NCBI GenBank assembly: GCA_017984215.1
Contig: JAGOAA010000012.1
Location: forward strand, 3,803-50,433
Source: Cytophagaceae bacterium
GTDB lineage: Bacteria > Bacteroidota > Bacteroidia > Cytophagales > Spirosomataceae
Length of the DNA stretch: 46,631 nt
Reading direction: 5' to 3'
Positions 26,833-35,411 of the stretch are shown here, one piece after another (the first letter of the stretch is position 1; every line of letters starts with the position of its first letter). The notes beneath the pieces were generated by a model. The model made no database searches, was not told the DNA's origin, and saw only the letters and a list, made by a program, of their open reading frames with translations. The translations under genes were made by a program, and so were the position numbers.

Positions 26833-28095
26833 ATGTCTCAAAATGCAGTGATCAATGTGGATGGTAAGAGTTTCGAATTACCTACGTTAGCAGGTACAGA
26901 ACACGAAAAAGCCATCGATATCGCCAAATTACGTGATTTGACAGGTTATATTACCTACGATCCGGGTTATAAAAATACAGGCGCGACGAAAAGTGCCATT
27001 ACGTTTTTAGATGGTGAAGAAGGAATCTTAAGACATTGCGGGTATAGCATTGAAGAACTTGCCGACAAAGCTAGTTTCTTAGAGGTTGCCTATTTGTTAT
27101 TGCATGGTGAATTACCTACGCAAGCGCAATTGGACGCTTTTGAAGCTGCTGTTCAAAAATATACCGTTGCTAATCAAGCTTTATTGAACATTGCTCAAGT
27201 TATTCCTACGTCAACGCACCCGATGAGTGAATTGTCTGCTTTGGTAGGTTTAATGGAAGGTCAATATTCAACTGAAGAGAAAGAAGATAATATTTTACGT
27301 TTATTAGCAGCATTGCCAATTTTCGCTGCTTGGAATTACAAGAAGAGTATTGGTGAAGGCATCGTTGCTCCAGATCAATCCTTGGATTATTGCTCAAACT
27401 TCTTGAAAATGATGTTTGCGAAACCAGGTGAAGCATATGAAGTTAATTCGATTGTTTCCAAAGCGATGAATAAGTTATTGATCTTACACGCAGACCATGA
27501 GCAAAACTGCTCTACATCGACGGTTCGTCTGATTGGTTCATCTCATGCAAGTTTGTTTTCGAGTATTTCGGGTGGAATTATGGCCTTGTTTGGTCCGTTA
27601 CACGGCGGTGCTAATCAAGCGGTTATTGAGATGTTGGAAGAGATTAAACAGGCAGGTGGCGACACAGCGAAGTTCATTGAAATGGCGAAGGATAAGAATT
27701 CGGGTTTCCGTTTGATGGGTTTTGGTCACCGTGTCTACAAGAATTTTGATCCTCGTGCGCGTATCATTAAGAAAGCGGCTGACGATGTGTTAAGTGCCCT
27801 TGGAGTACAAGATCCGATTTTAAAAATTGCTCAAGAATTAGAAGCAGCTGCGTTAAGCGATGAGTATTTCGTAGCACGTAAGTTGTATCCAAACGTGGAT
27901 TTCTATTCAGGAATTATTTACCGTGCGTTAGGAATCCCAACAAACATGTTTACGATTCTTTTCGCGATTGGTCGTCTTCCAGGTTGGATTGCACAGCATC
28001 AAGAAATGATGACGAATAAGGAGCCAATCGGCCGTCCTCGTCAAATTTATGTAGGGGCGACGCCACGTGCATTTGTCGATATCAACAAGCGTTAA
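26833..28095 (+). CDS. gltA: Citrate synthase
   Basis: 420 residues, type II-like length. The active-site His motifs are HADHEQNCSTSTVRLIGSS and GPLHGGANQAV, with the CoA-binding/oxaloacetate motif FGHRVYKNFDPRA. The N-terminal beta domain ELPTLAGTEHEKAIDIAKLRDLTG is typical of Gram-negative hexameric enzymes. It condenses oxaloacetate with acetyl-CoA to start the TCA cycle. It is a single gene with its own terminator. Confidence 0.97.
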   Translation: MSQNAVINVDGKSFELPTLAGTEHEKAIDIAKLRDLTGYITYDPGYKNTGATKSAITFLDGEEGILRHCGYSIEELADKASFLEVAYLLLHGELPTQAQLDAFEAAVQKYTVANQALLNIAQVIPTSTHPMSELSALVGLMEGQYSTEEKEDNILRLLAALPIFAAWNYKKSIGEGIVAPDQSLDYCSNFLKMMFAKPGEAYEVNSIVSKAMNKLLILHADHEQNCSTSTVRLIGSSHASLFSSISGGIMALFGPLHGGANQAVIEMLEEIKQAGGDTAKFIEMAKDKNSGFRLMGFGHRVYKNFDPRARIIKKAADDVLSALGVQDPILKIAQELEAAALSDEYFVARKLYPNVDFYSGIIYRALGIPTNMFTILFAIGRLPGWIAQHQEMMTNKEPIGRPRQIYVGATPRAFVDINKR

Positions 28096-28113
28096 TTCGC
28101 TTTAAGATTTGTT

Positions 28114-28143
28114 AAAAAGGCCCTCCATCGTGAGGGCCTTTTT
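28114..28143 (+). terminator. Rho-independent terminator after gltA
   Basis: Stem AAAAAGGCCCTC (28114-28125) pairs with GAGGGCCTTTTT (28132-28143) around loop CATCGT. The T-tail runs into the -33 box of the next promoter. Confidence 0.9.
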
Positions 28144-28172
28144 GTTTTATCAACATTAAGGGGCTAATTTTG
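28141..28172 (+). promoter_or_regulatory. Bacteroidota promoter of the RlpA-like gene, giving a nearly leaderless mRNA
   Basis: TTTG (28141-28144), 20 nt, TAATTTTG (28165-28172). The ATG follows 6 nt after the -7 element, so transcription would begin at or just before the start codon. The -33 TTTG overlaps the tail of the gltA terminator. Confidence 0.6.
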
Positions 28173-28178
28173 CCAGCT

Positions 28179-28673
28179 ATGAAGCAAATAAAACATGTCT
28201 TCCTGCTAGGCTTGTTGGCCTTCACGAGCCTTCACGCGCAAACACAGCAAGGTCTCGGAACGTTTTACCACGTGCGCCATTGGGGGCACAAAACGACTTC
28301 GGGAGAACCTTATCATCCTTTTGTTTTTTCAGCGGCACACCGTACGCTTCCATTCGGAACCTGGGTCGAAGTAGAATTTCCCAAAACGGGGAAAAAGACT
28401 ATAGTTCGCGTGAATGACCGCGGACCATTCTTGCGTGGTGGGGTAATCGATGTCTCGAAAGTGGCTGCACAAGAATTAGGATTGGTATCTTATGGTATAT
28501 CGAAAGTAAAGGTTCGTCCACTGAGTCAAGTGGAATTAACCGATTCGTTGCAAACCTTTCTATTGAAGCGAGATTCCCTTGCTAAAGCAGAGCATCCTAC
28601 ACCAATACGCAAAAAGTCGAGCAAAAAGAAGAAAGCCAAAAAGCGCAAGGCCAAAAAACGCAAGAAGCGTTAA
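28179..28673 (+). CDS. RlpA-like exported protein with polybasic C-terminal tail
   Basis: 164 residues from ATG 28179 (a TTG three codons earlier lies inside the promoter). A signal peptide (about 1-20, ending SLHAQ) precedes a double-psi beta-barrel (about 25-115: LGTFYHVRHWG, KTTSGEPYHP, AAHRTLPFGTWVEV, VRVNDRGPFLRGGVIDVS), matching RlpA/expansin-like domains that bind or cleave denuded peptidoglycan. The catalytic Asp region VNDRGPF is intact. The last 20 or so residues are almost all Lys and Arg, which is unusual and may bind anionic wall or LPS. Its TAA shares TTAA with the convergent PD40-OmpA gene. Confidence 0.88.
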   Translation: MKQIKHVFLLGLLAFTSLHAQTQQGLGTFYHVRHWGHKTTSGEPYHPFVFSAAHRTLPFGTWVEVEFPKTGKKTIVRVNDRGPFLRGGVIDVSKVAAQELGLVSYGISKVKVRPLSQVELTDSLQTFLLKRDSLAKAEHPTPIRKKSSKKKKAKKRKAKKRKKR

Positions 28674-29869
28674 TGCACGATAATTTCAATCCGACGGTTT
28701 TGTTTTCGTTCCAAAGCTGTCGGATTTTTAATTTTAGGCATCGTGTTCCCAAATCCGATTGTTTTGATTCGATCCGCCTGAATTTGATTTTGCATTAAAT
28801 ACATTTTGATGCTTAGGGCTCTTTTCTCAGAAAGCGTTTGGTTCTTTTCCGCGCCGCCAACTTCATCGGTGTGTCCTTGAATCTCGACTTGCTTAGCTGG
28901 ATTTTGCTTTAAATAGATCGCTAGTTGACGCAAACTCTCGGGAATGGAATCCAGTTGCCAAACATTGGTCTCGAATTCGATGTCATCAAATTTGATTTGC
29001 TCGAATACAATGCTATGTTTGGGTTCCTCAAAGGTGGAATCAGGGATATATACGCGAACGATGCCTAAATCTTGTTGAGGTTTATTTAACCTACGTGAAA
29101 TGTAATAAAATTCAGTCTTTTCACTCGGTGTTATCCCTGCATCGTGGTAATCCGAATTGATTTTTGTAATGGCTTTGGCCTTATTCTGCGCAATGGGGTA
29201 GGTGATTTGATAAAAGTCCAAGCCTCCTAAACCGCCTTTTTTGTTACTGGAGAAGATGAAGCGTTGTTTACTGCCCAATAAAAATGGCCCTTGTTCGTCC
29301 TCAGGACTGTTGATACTTGCGCCTAAGTTGACCGGGAATTTCCATTGCCCCATGTCATCTTTCTCGGATAGCCAAAGGTCTCTTTTTCCCAAACCTCCAG
29401 GTCTGTCTGATGCGAAAAACAGTTGGGTGCCATCATGGCTTAAATGCGGTTGGCCTTCCCAGTCGTGGCTATTCACGCGGAATCCTAGGTTTTTCGGCTT
29501 CGTCCAGGAGCCTTCAATCCATTTTGTTTCATATAAATCACAGCCTCCAAAGGAATTCGGATATTCGCAGCCTGAAAAGATCATATACAAGCCATCCGCT
29601 GAAAAGGTGGGCGTTCCTTCGTTGTTTTCTTGATTTAATTCCGTGATGGGTAGGGGAGTCTCAAAATGACCTTCCTTCCAGTTGGCATAATAGATTTCCT
29701 CATCCGAATTCATTTCCTTTCGAACCGTGAAGTACATTTTTTGTTGGTTCGGTAAAAATTGCGGAAAGTATTGCGTCCGATAGGCATTGATCACCGGGTC
29801 AGCGCTTACCAAGCTTGTCGAATCGTTAGGCTCAAATAAAGTCAAGAAAGGAATGAGCCAGACCAACAT
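28670..29869 (-). CDS. PD40 beta-propeller and OmpA-like peptidoglycan-binding protein
   Basis: 399 residues. After a short hydrophobic N-terminus, several PD40/TolB-like repeats are visible (GTPTFSADGLYMIFSG, GQPHLSHDGTQLFFASDRPGGLGKRDLW, GPFLLGSKQRFIFSSNKKGGLGGLDFYQ; about 80-240). The C-terminus (about 300-399) is an OmpA domain with IQGHTDEVG and LSEKRALSIKMYL, the Asp and Arg that contact diaminopimelate. Related PD40-OmpA proteins, with added TPRs, tether the type IX secretion machinery (PorE); here TPRs are absent, so that role is only possible. It starts 3 nt after the queE stop (minus-strand unit). Confidence 0.88.
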   Translation of the reverse strand: MLVWLIPFLTLFEPNDSTSLVSADPVINAYRTQYFPQFLPNQQKMYFTVRKEMNSDEEIYYANWKEGHFETPLPITELNQENNEGTPTFSADGLYMIFSGCEYPNSFGGCDLYETKWIEGSWTKPKNLGFRVNSHDWEGQPHLSHDGTQLFFASDRPGGLGKRDLWLSEKDDMGQWKFPVNLGASINSPEDEQGPFLLGSKQRFIFSSNKKGGLGGLDFYQITYPIAQNKAKAITKINSDYHDAGITPSEKTEFYYISRRLNKPQQDLGIVRVYIPDSTFEEPKHSIVFEQIKFDDIEFETNVWQLDSIPESLRQLAIYLKQNPAKQVEIQGHTDEVGGAEKNQTLSEKRALSIKMYLMQNQIQADRIKTIGFGNTMPKIKNPTALERKQNRRIEIIVH

Positions 29870-29872
29870 GCC

Positions 29873-30520
29873 TTAAGGGATTTGTAGAAACTTATGTGTT
29901 TGAACCGAAATTTGCCAAATTGGATTGGCTTTTACAAATTCTACAATCAATGGATTCATGCTAGCTTGCTTCGACCATTCCGGTTGCATGTATAAATGTG
30001 CGTTCGAATTAATTTTACTTGCCCATTCTTGCGCCCAAGCCACATCGGAAGGATGAAAGATAACTACCTTTAATTCGTGCACAAATGGAAGGATTGCGGG
30101 ATTGGGTTCTTTGAATTTCTTAGGTGAAAAACAAATCCAGTCCCATGTGCCCGTGAAGGTCTCGCAAACGCCAGAAGTTTCTATGTGCGTGCGAAAGCCA
30201 GCCGCTTGAAAAGCTGCGGTCAATGGACCTAAATCGTGCATCAAAGGTTCTCCTCCTGTAATGACAACTAATCTGCCGGGAAAGGCTAATGCTTCATTTA
30301 ATAAGGTGTCAACCGACTTACTGGGATGGGTGTCCACAGGCCAAGATTCTTTGACATCACACCAGTGACAACCCACATCGCAACCGCCTAATCGGATGAA
30401 ATAGGCAGCATGGCCTTGATATTTCCCTTCGCCCTGAATCGTGTAAAAAGATTCCATGACGGGGTATTCAAAATCACCTCTTTTTAAAACCGATTTTATA
30501 TCTTTGGTGTTTAATTCCAT
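29873..30520 (-). CDS. queE: 7-carboxy-7-deazaguanine synthase (radical SAM)
   Basis: 215 residues. The radical-SAM cluster motif is C-x3-C-x2-C in GGCDVGCHWCDVKESWP. TIQGEGKYQGHAAYFIRLGGCD and VVITGGEPLMH match QueE, which converts 6-carboxytetrahydropterin to 7-carboxy-7-deazaguanine for queuosine synthesis. Other que genes are not in view. It heads a minus-strand pair with the PD40-OmpA gene and is divergent from the small lipoprotein gene across 94 nt. Confidence 0.94.
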   Translation of the reverse strand: MELNTKDIKSVLKRGDFEYPVMESFYTIQGEGKYQGHAAYFIRLGGCDVGCHWCDVKESWPVDTHPSKSVDTLLNEALAFPGRLVVITGGEPLMHDLGPLTAAFQAAGFRTHIETSGVCETFTGTWDWICFSPKKFKEPNPAILPFVHELKVVIFHPSDVAWAQEWASKINSNAHLYMQPEWSKQASMNPLIVEFVKANPIWQISVQTHKFLQIP

Positions 30521-30614
30521 ATTGGCCTAAATTCGATGTAAAAATACGGGTTGATTTGTAATTTAACTAATTAGGATTCGTTCTAATTGATGAATGAATT
30601 CTTTTTGATGTTAC

Positions 30615-30920
30615 ATGGTACATAGAGATTTTTCCAGAACCTTTTTATTACTAGGCTTAGGCTGTGTTTTTTGCCTAAGTTTGGCGGGATGCTGGTCGGC
30701 GCGATGCCCTCGTGCTACCTGTCATGTACGTGTGGAACATCGCCATGGAGAAAATTATTACCGACCGCACGAAGCTTTATCTTGGATGTGGACACCGCGA
30801 TATAAGCACGTTCGCTCGGTCTCTTATTCCGAATTAGCGAAAAAGGAATCCAAGCCCAAGCAATTATTGAATCGAATTTTTAAGCCTAGTCCTAAAGTTT
30901 CAGCCCAAAAGCCTAGATAA
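30615..30920 (+). CDS. Small Cys/His-rich lipoprotein of unknown function
   Basis: 101 residues. A signal peptide ends in the lipobox SLAGC, so it should be lipid-anchored at Cys26. The mature part begins CWSARCPRATCHVRVEHRHG, with three Cys and several His close together, suggesting metal binding or disulfides. The C-terminus is basic (Lys/Pro-rich). I recall short lipoproteins of similar pattern in other Bacteroidota but know no function. The nadE ATG follows after 1 nt, so it is in the same transcript as nadE-coaX-aguA. Confidence 0.75.
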   Translation: MVHRDFSRTFLLLGLGCVFCLSLAGCWSARCPRATCHVRVEHRHGENYYRPHEALSWMWTPRYKHVRSVSYSELAKKESKPKQLLNRIFKPSPKVSAQKPR

Positions 30921-30921
30921 T

Positions 30922-32838
30922 ATGCCGAAAATTCATGTGGCCGCCGGAGTATTAAATCAAACCCCTTTGGATTGGGAAGGGAATTTTCAGCGCATACTTG
31001 GGGCGATTCAAGTGGCTGCGGATGCTGGCGCGAATTTAGTGTGTTTCCCAGAAATGTGTTTGACGGGTTACGGTTGTGAAGATCAATTCTTTTCGCCGTT
31101 TACGCAGGAAAAAGCACAAGAATATGTGCATAAATTGCTCGATTATTCGAAGGATACCGTTTTGTTGGTGGGTCTTCCACTTTCCTTTGAAGCCAACTTA
31201 TACAATGTCGTTGCCGTTCTCTATCAGGGAAAAATACAGGCGTACATTCCCAAACAATTTTTGGCAAACGAAGGACTACATTATGAAGCCCGCTGGTTTA
31301 GCGCTTGGCCCGCAGGAATTCGGACGGCTATTCAAGGTATCCCGTTAGGTGACTACCGACTTGGATTAGGGGATATTTGTTTTGGTGTCGAGATTTGTCA
31401 AGATGCTTGGGAGGGGGAGAAGCGGCCGGCACATGCTTTAGCGAAACGCGGCGTATCATTTATTTGCAACCCGACCGCCTCGCATTTTTCATTTGGGAAA
31501 TCGAAGGTGCGCCAACAACTTGCTTTGGAGGGCGCTTCGATTATTCAGGGGGCGTATGTATTTGCCAACTTACTCGGCAACGAATCGGGGCGAACGATCT
31601 TTGATGGAGATGCGTATATTGCTCAGGATGGGAAGATTTTAGCACAAACAAAGCGCTTTTCGTTTCAGGATTCGCAAGTAATCTGCGCTACGATTGAAGT
31701 CAATGGCTTTACATCGCATGCAGATGATTTGATCCAAATGGGTGCATTGACGAGCCAAACAGCGAAGCCGATTGTTCCTGAAATTTCGACTTGGGAATCA
31801 ACTAAATACATTAAAGAGGAAGAATTTGCACGTTCCATTGCCTTGGGCTTGTGGGATTATTTACGGAAATCGTACTCGTATGGATATGTTATTTCCCTTT
31901 CTGGGGGAGCAGATTCCTCCGCGATAGCTTCCTTATGTGCAACTGCTGTTCATTTGGCTGTGGAAGAATTGGGTTGGTTCGGTGTTCAAAAGCGTTTGGC
32001 ATTTATTCCTTGGATGAATACGTGTGCGCATGAAGCAGATTTATTGCGTCAACTGATGACCACGATATACCAAGGAACGGTTAATTCATCAGCGGATACG
32101 CGGATTTCAGCTGCTACATTGGCTGCTGGCATTGGAACCCAACATCATGAAATTGAAATAGATGCCTTGGTTCAAGGTTATCGTAGTCTTATTGAATCAA
32201 CAATCCAACGTCCTTTGACTTGGGAGCAGGATGATATTACCTTGCAAAATGTGCAGGCACGTGTCCGTGCCCCGAGCGCGTGGATGTTGGCCAATATCAA
32301 AAATGCCTTATTGTTAGCGACCTCTAATCGCTCGGAAGCCAGTGTGGGCTATGCCACGATGGATGGCGATACGTCGGGTTCGATTTCCCCCATTGCCGGT
32401 ATTGACAAAGCCTATTTACGTACGTGGTTGCGTTGGATGGAGAAGGAAGGATTGGGCGGTCAATGGCGCGTGGCAGGTTTGGCAAATGTCAACCATTTAG
32501 AGCCGAGCGCAGAATTACGTCCTTTGGATAGCAAGCAGGTGGATGAGGAAGATTTGATGCCTTATCCAATTTTAAATGCCTTAGAGCGTTGGTCGTTTTA
32601 TGAATATCAGAGTCCTGCGGCTTGTTTCGAATCGCTGAAACGAGTTTACGGTGCGCAATTTAGTAGCGAACAATTGAATGGATTTATCCATCGATTCTTT
32701 CGTCTATGGGCTCGAAATCAATGGAAAAGAGAGCGTTATGCGCCAGGTTTCCATGTGGATGATTACAGTTTAGATCCCAAATCGTGGTTGCGATTCCCGA
32801 TCTTATCGGCTGGTTTAGAGAAAGATTTACCACAATAA
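30922..32838 (+). CDS. nadE: Glutamine-dependent NAD+ synthetase
   Basis: 638 residues. The N-terminal nitrilase-type glutaminase domain (about 1-270) has E44 (CFPEMCLTGYG), a Lys near IPKQFLAN and the nucleophile Cys in GVEICQDAW. The C-terminal ammonia-dependent synthetase domain (from about 295) has P-loop SLSGGADSSA and the NaAD/ATP motif LLATSNRSEASVGYATMDGD. It amidates nicotinic acid adenine dinucleotide to NAD+. It is followed after 5 nt by coaX, giving a small cofactor operon. Confidence 0.96.
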   Translation: MPKIHVAAGVLNQTPLDWEGNFQRILGAIQVAADAGANLVCFPEMCLTGYGCEDQFFSPFTQEKAQEYVHKLLDYSKDTVLLVGLPLSFEANLYNVVAVLYQGKIQAYIPKQFLANEGLHYEARWFSAWPAGIRTAIQGIPLGDYRLGLGDICFGVEICQDAWEGEKRPAHALAKRGVSFICNPTASHFSFGKSKVRQQLALEGASIIQGAYVFANLLGNESGRTIFDGDAYIAQDGKILAQTKRFSFQDSQVICATIEVNGFTSHADDLIQMGALTSQTAKPIVPEISTWESTKYIKEEEFARSIALGLWDYLRKSYSYGYVISLSGGADSSAIASLCATAVHLAVEELGWFGVQKRLAFIPWMNTCAHEADLLRQLMTTIYQGTVNSSADTRISAATLAAGIGTQHHEIEIDALVQGYRSLIESTIQRPLTWEQDDITLQNVQARVRAPSAWMLANIKNALLLATSNRSEASVGYATMDGDTSGSISPIAGIDKAYLRTWLRWMEKEGLGGQWRVAGLANVNHLEPSAELRPLDSKQVDEEDLMPYPILNALERWSFYEYQSPAACFESLKRVYGAQFSSEQLNGFIHRFFRLWARNQWKRERYAPGFHVDDYSLDPKSWLRFPILSAGLEKDLPQ

Positions 32839-32843
32839 ATTAT

Positions 32844-33602
32844 ATGCATTTAGTCGTTGACATTGGTAACACGGACATTGTCTGTGGATTTTACACTTCG
32901 GAGGGCTGGCAAGTTCTTCTTCGCACTCCTACACATCAGCCATGGACGGCGATTCGTTTGGAACATTGGATTCAAAAAGAATTAGCGGAAAAGGGATTTG
33001 AAGCGGTGACAGTTGAATCTGTATTAATTAGTTCCGTCGTTCCGCCTGTATTGATTCAAATTCAAAAAGGCTTAGAGCATTGGGTCGGTTTTCCTGTCAA
33101 AATCATGGGGCCCGACTTGTATAAATCCTTGCCTGTAGAAGTGGTGAGTCCGGACGAAATTGGTGCCGATTTGGTTGCGAATTCCGTTTATGCTCATCAT
33201 CATTATGATACAGATGTTTTGATTGTAGATTTTGGTACGGCCTTAACGTTTACCTTGGTCGATCAATCAGGAAAGATGCAAGGTGTATCGATTGCCCCAG
33301 GGTTAAAGACAGCCGTGAAATCTCTTTTTTCTCAAACGGCCCAATTACCCGAAGTACCTTTGGAGATGCCGGTTTCCGCATTAGGATTTGATACGGTTTC
33401 GGCTATTCAATCAGGGATATTGTGGGGTTACGTAGGGATGGTAAAGGAAATGATTGCTCGCGTGAAGGCGGAGCGAAAAGTAGAGGTTAAAGTGATCGCA
33501 ACTGGAGGCCTTTCGTCTATTTTGACGCCATTGGAGCAGTATTTTGATGAAGTGAACAAATTGATTACGTTAGAAGGCTTGCGGATTATTGCGCAATTAT
33601 AA
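32844..33602 (+). CDS. coaX: Type III pantothenate kinase
   Basis: 252 residues from the ATG at 32844; a longer frame overlaps nadE. It has the ASKHA fold with phosphate loop VVDIGNTDIVCGFY at the N-terminus, pantothenate-site region PDEIGADLVAN and VDFGTALTFTLVD, and the second loop GVSIAPGLKTAVKSLF. It phosphorylates pantothenate, the first step of CoA synthesis. aguA starts 1 nt after its stop. Confidence 0.95.
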   Translation: MHLVVDIGNTDIVCGFYTSEGWQVLLRTPTHQPWTAIRLEHWIQKELAEKGFEAVTVESVLISSVVPPVLIQIQKGLEHWVGFPVKIMGPDLYKSLPVEVVSPDEIGADLVANSVYAHHHYDTDVLIVDFGTALTFTLVDQSGKMQGVSIAPGLKTAVKSLFSQTAQLPEVPLEMPVSALGFDTVSAIQSGILWGYVGMVKEMIARVKAERKVEVKVIATGGLSSILTPLEQYFDEVNKLITLEGLRIIAQL

Positions 33603-33603
33603 G

Positions 33604-34653
33604 ATGAAAACACCGAAAGAATTAGGCTTTTATTTTCCTGCGGAATGGGATGCGCACGAGTCCACTTGGATTACGTTTCCGCACAATGATCATTCTTGGC
33701 AAGGCGATAAATTAGCAGATATGTATCCCGAATATTTTGCCTTGATTAAGGCTATCTCGGTTGGGGAAATTGTTAATATTCAAGTGAATGATGATCAGTT
33801 AGCTGCTTTTATTAAATCGCAATTAGCTGTTTATGGAATTGAAGAGTCGCAAATTCGTTTGCACATTCAGCCTACGAACGATGCTTGGTGTCGGGATCAT
33901 GGACCTGCAATTTTGGTTAATCAATCCGGCGATGAACGTCTACTTGTTGATTGGGGTTATAATGCTTGGGGAGGAAAATATCCGCCATTTGACTCGGATA
34001 ATGAATCTCCAACGCGCATTGCCTCGATTTTAGGCCTTAACAAAGTGATTCCAGGAATTATCATGGAAGGCGGTTCTGTTGATTTTAATGGGGCAGGGAC
34101 GGTTTTGACGAGTCGCTCATGTCTGTTAAATCCGAACCGAAACCCACATCTAAGCCAAGCGCAAATCGAACAATATTTATGTGATTATTACGGCGTTGAG
34201 CAGGTTCTTTGGGTATCTGATGGGATTGTGGGGGATGATACCGATGGGCATATCGATGATACGGTTCGCTTTGTGAATGAAGATACGGTTATCGCCATGG
34301 TGGAGCCGAATGAGCAAGATGAAAATCATTCGGTACTAGCCCAAAATCTACGCGAGCTGCAAGCGATGCGCTTACCAAACGGTAAACCACTGAATATTGT
34401 CGAAATCCCGATGCCTGCTGCGGTTGTCATTGAGGAATTCCGCGCTCCTGGTTCCTATGCAAACTTTTATATCTGCAATGCGGGCGTATTGGTGCCAACT
34501 TTTGATTGTGCACAAGATGCTTTTGCCTTGGAAACGCTCGCACAATTTTTCACTGATCGTCCCGTTATAGGTCTTTCGGCGAAGAAAATTATTTGGGGAC
34601 AGGGGAGTTTTCACTGCTTGACCCAACAAGAGCCAGCTGCTAAACATGCGTAA
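33604..34653 (+). CDS. aguA: Agmatine deiminase
   Basis: 349 residues from ATG 33604. Motifs of the peptidyl-arginine-deiminase-type family are FYFPAEWDAHESTWITFP, NDAWCRDHGPA, MEGGSVDFNG, DDTDGHIDDTVRF and the nucleophile C338 in GQGSFHCLTQQEP. It converts agmatine to N-carbamoylputrescine, which AguB (10117-10983) then hydrolyses to putrescine. The two genes are thus separate in the window. It overlaps the next lipoprotein gene by 8 nt. Confidence 0.94.
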   Translation: MKTPKELGFYFPAEWDAHESTWITFPHNDHSWQGDKLADMYPEYFALIKAISVGEIVNIQVNDDQLAAFIKSQLAVYGIEESQIRLHIQPTNDAWCRDHGPAILVNQSGDERLLVDWGYNAWGGKYPPFDSDNESPTRIASILGLNKVIPGIIMEGGSVDFNGAGTVLTSRSCLLNPNRNPHLSQAQIEQYLCDYYGVEQVLWVSDGIVGDDTDGHIDDTVRFVNEDTVIAMVEPNEQDENHSVLAQNLRELQAMRLPNGKPLNIVEIPMPAAVVIEEFRAPGSYANFYICNAGVLVPTFDCAQDAFALETLAQFFTDRPVIGLSAKKIIWGQGSFHCLTQQEPAAKHA

Positions 34654-35344
34654 ATTCGTTTATTTTCTTGCTTTTCTATCGATGATTGCTTGTCGGCGAA
34701 CAAGTATTCCACCTGTTTTGTTTACGACGCCTTTAGCAGTAAAACCTGCGGAAAGTCCTCGACAAGTTAATTTGCAGTTGGCCTCCATAACCGCCTATGA
34801 TATTCAAGAGAATGTGAATCTGAAAGATGAGCTTTGGGTAGAATACAATGTTGTGGTCATCAAAAACGGCAAAATCCTGCGTATGGAATCTGCTTCGAGA
34901 TTTTTAGGAGGTATTCGCCAAGGTCAAAAAATAGCCTTGGATTCGATTCCTGCTTTGCGGATTCAGTTAAATCCGGGCGAGCAATTGGGCGTTCAAGTGT
35001 CTTTGTGGGAGTTGGATGATTATTCGAAAGACCAACATTTGTTGAAACAAGTTAACCAATGGGGTGGCATGTTGCAGATTCCCATGATGTTAGTCGAGTG
35101 GAGTTCCGTCAGTAATCCTGTTTCTTGGTTTTTGTGGGGTGCTCGATTAGGTAGTATTGGTTTGGATTATTGGTCGAAGCAGGACGGTCGGGATTTAATC
35201 GGTGTTTCTGAATTGCAATGGGATTGGTCTGAAATAAAGAAAGGGAAATTAACTCGATTTAAACGCGGGAATTGGAAAGGCGGACGGGCAGGATTGAATG
35301 CCTATCAGTACGCTTACGCCTATCGAATCCATGTAAATGAATAA
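34646..35344 (+). CDS. Putative lipoprotein of unknown function
   Basis: 232 residues. A short signal peptide ends in MIAC, a plausible lipobox with Cys16. The rest is soluble and rich in beta strands (YNVVVIKNGKILRM, IALDSIPALRIQLNPGEQLGVQVSLWEL), followed by an amphipathic stretch with several Trp and Gly (about 140-180) and a basic C-terminus. I do not recognise the family. It overlaps aguA by 8 nt and is thus probably the last gene of the lipoprotein-nadE-coaX-aguA run. Confidence 0.7.
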   Translation: MRKFVYFLAFLSMIACRRTSIPPVLFTTPLAVKPAESPRQVNLQLASITAYDIQENVNLKDELWVEYNVVVIKNGKILRMESASRFLGGIRQGQKIALDSIPALRIQLNPGEQLGVQVSLWELDDYSKDQHLLKQVNQWGGMLQIPMMLVEWSSVSNPVSWFLWGARLGSIGLDYWSKQDGRDLIGVSELQWDWSEIKKGKLTRFKRGNWKGGRAGLNAYQYAYAYRIHVNE

Positions 35345-35376
35345 AGAATTAGGCCGGTTAATTGCAGGTTTTTGTG

Positions 35377-35384
35377 TAATTTTG
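35377..35384 (+). promoter_or_regulatory. TAnnTTTG element for the foldase pair
   Basis: TAATTTTG, 27 nt before the ATG at 35412; no clear TTTG at -33. Confidence 0.35.
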
Positions 35385-35411
35385 TCGACTTGTGTGTAAT
35401 CACGTTAGAAA

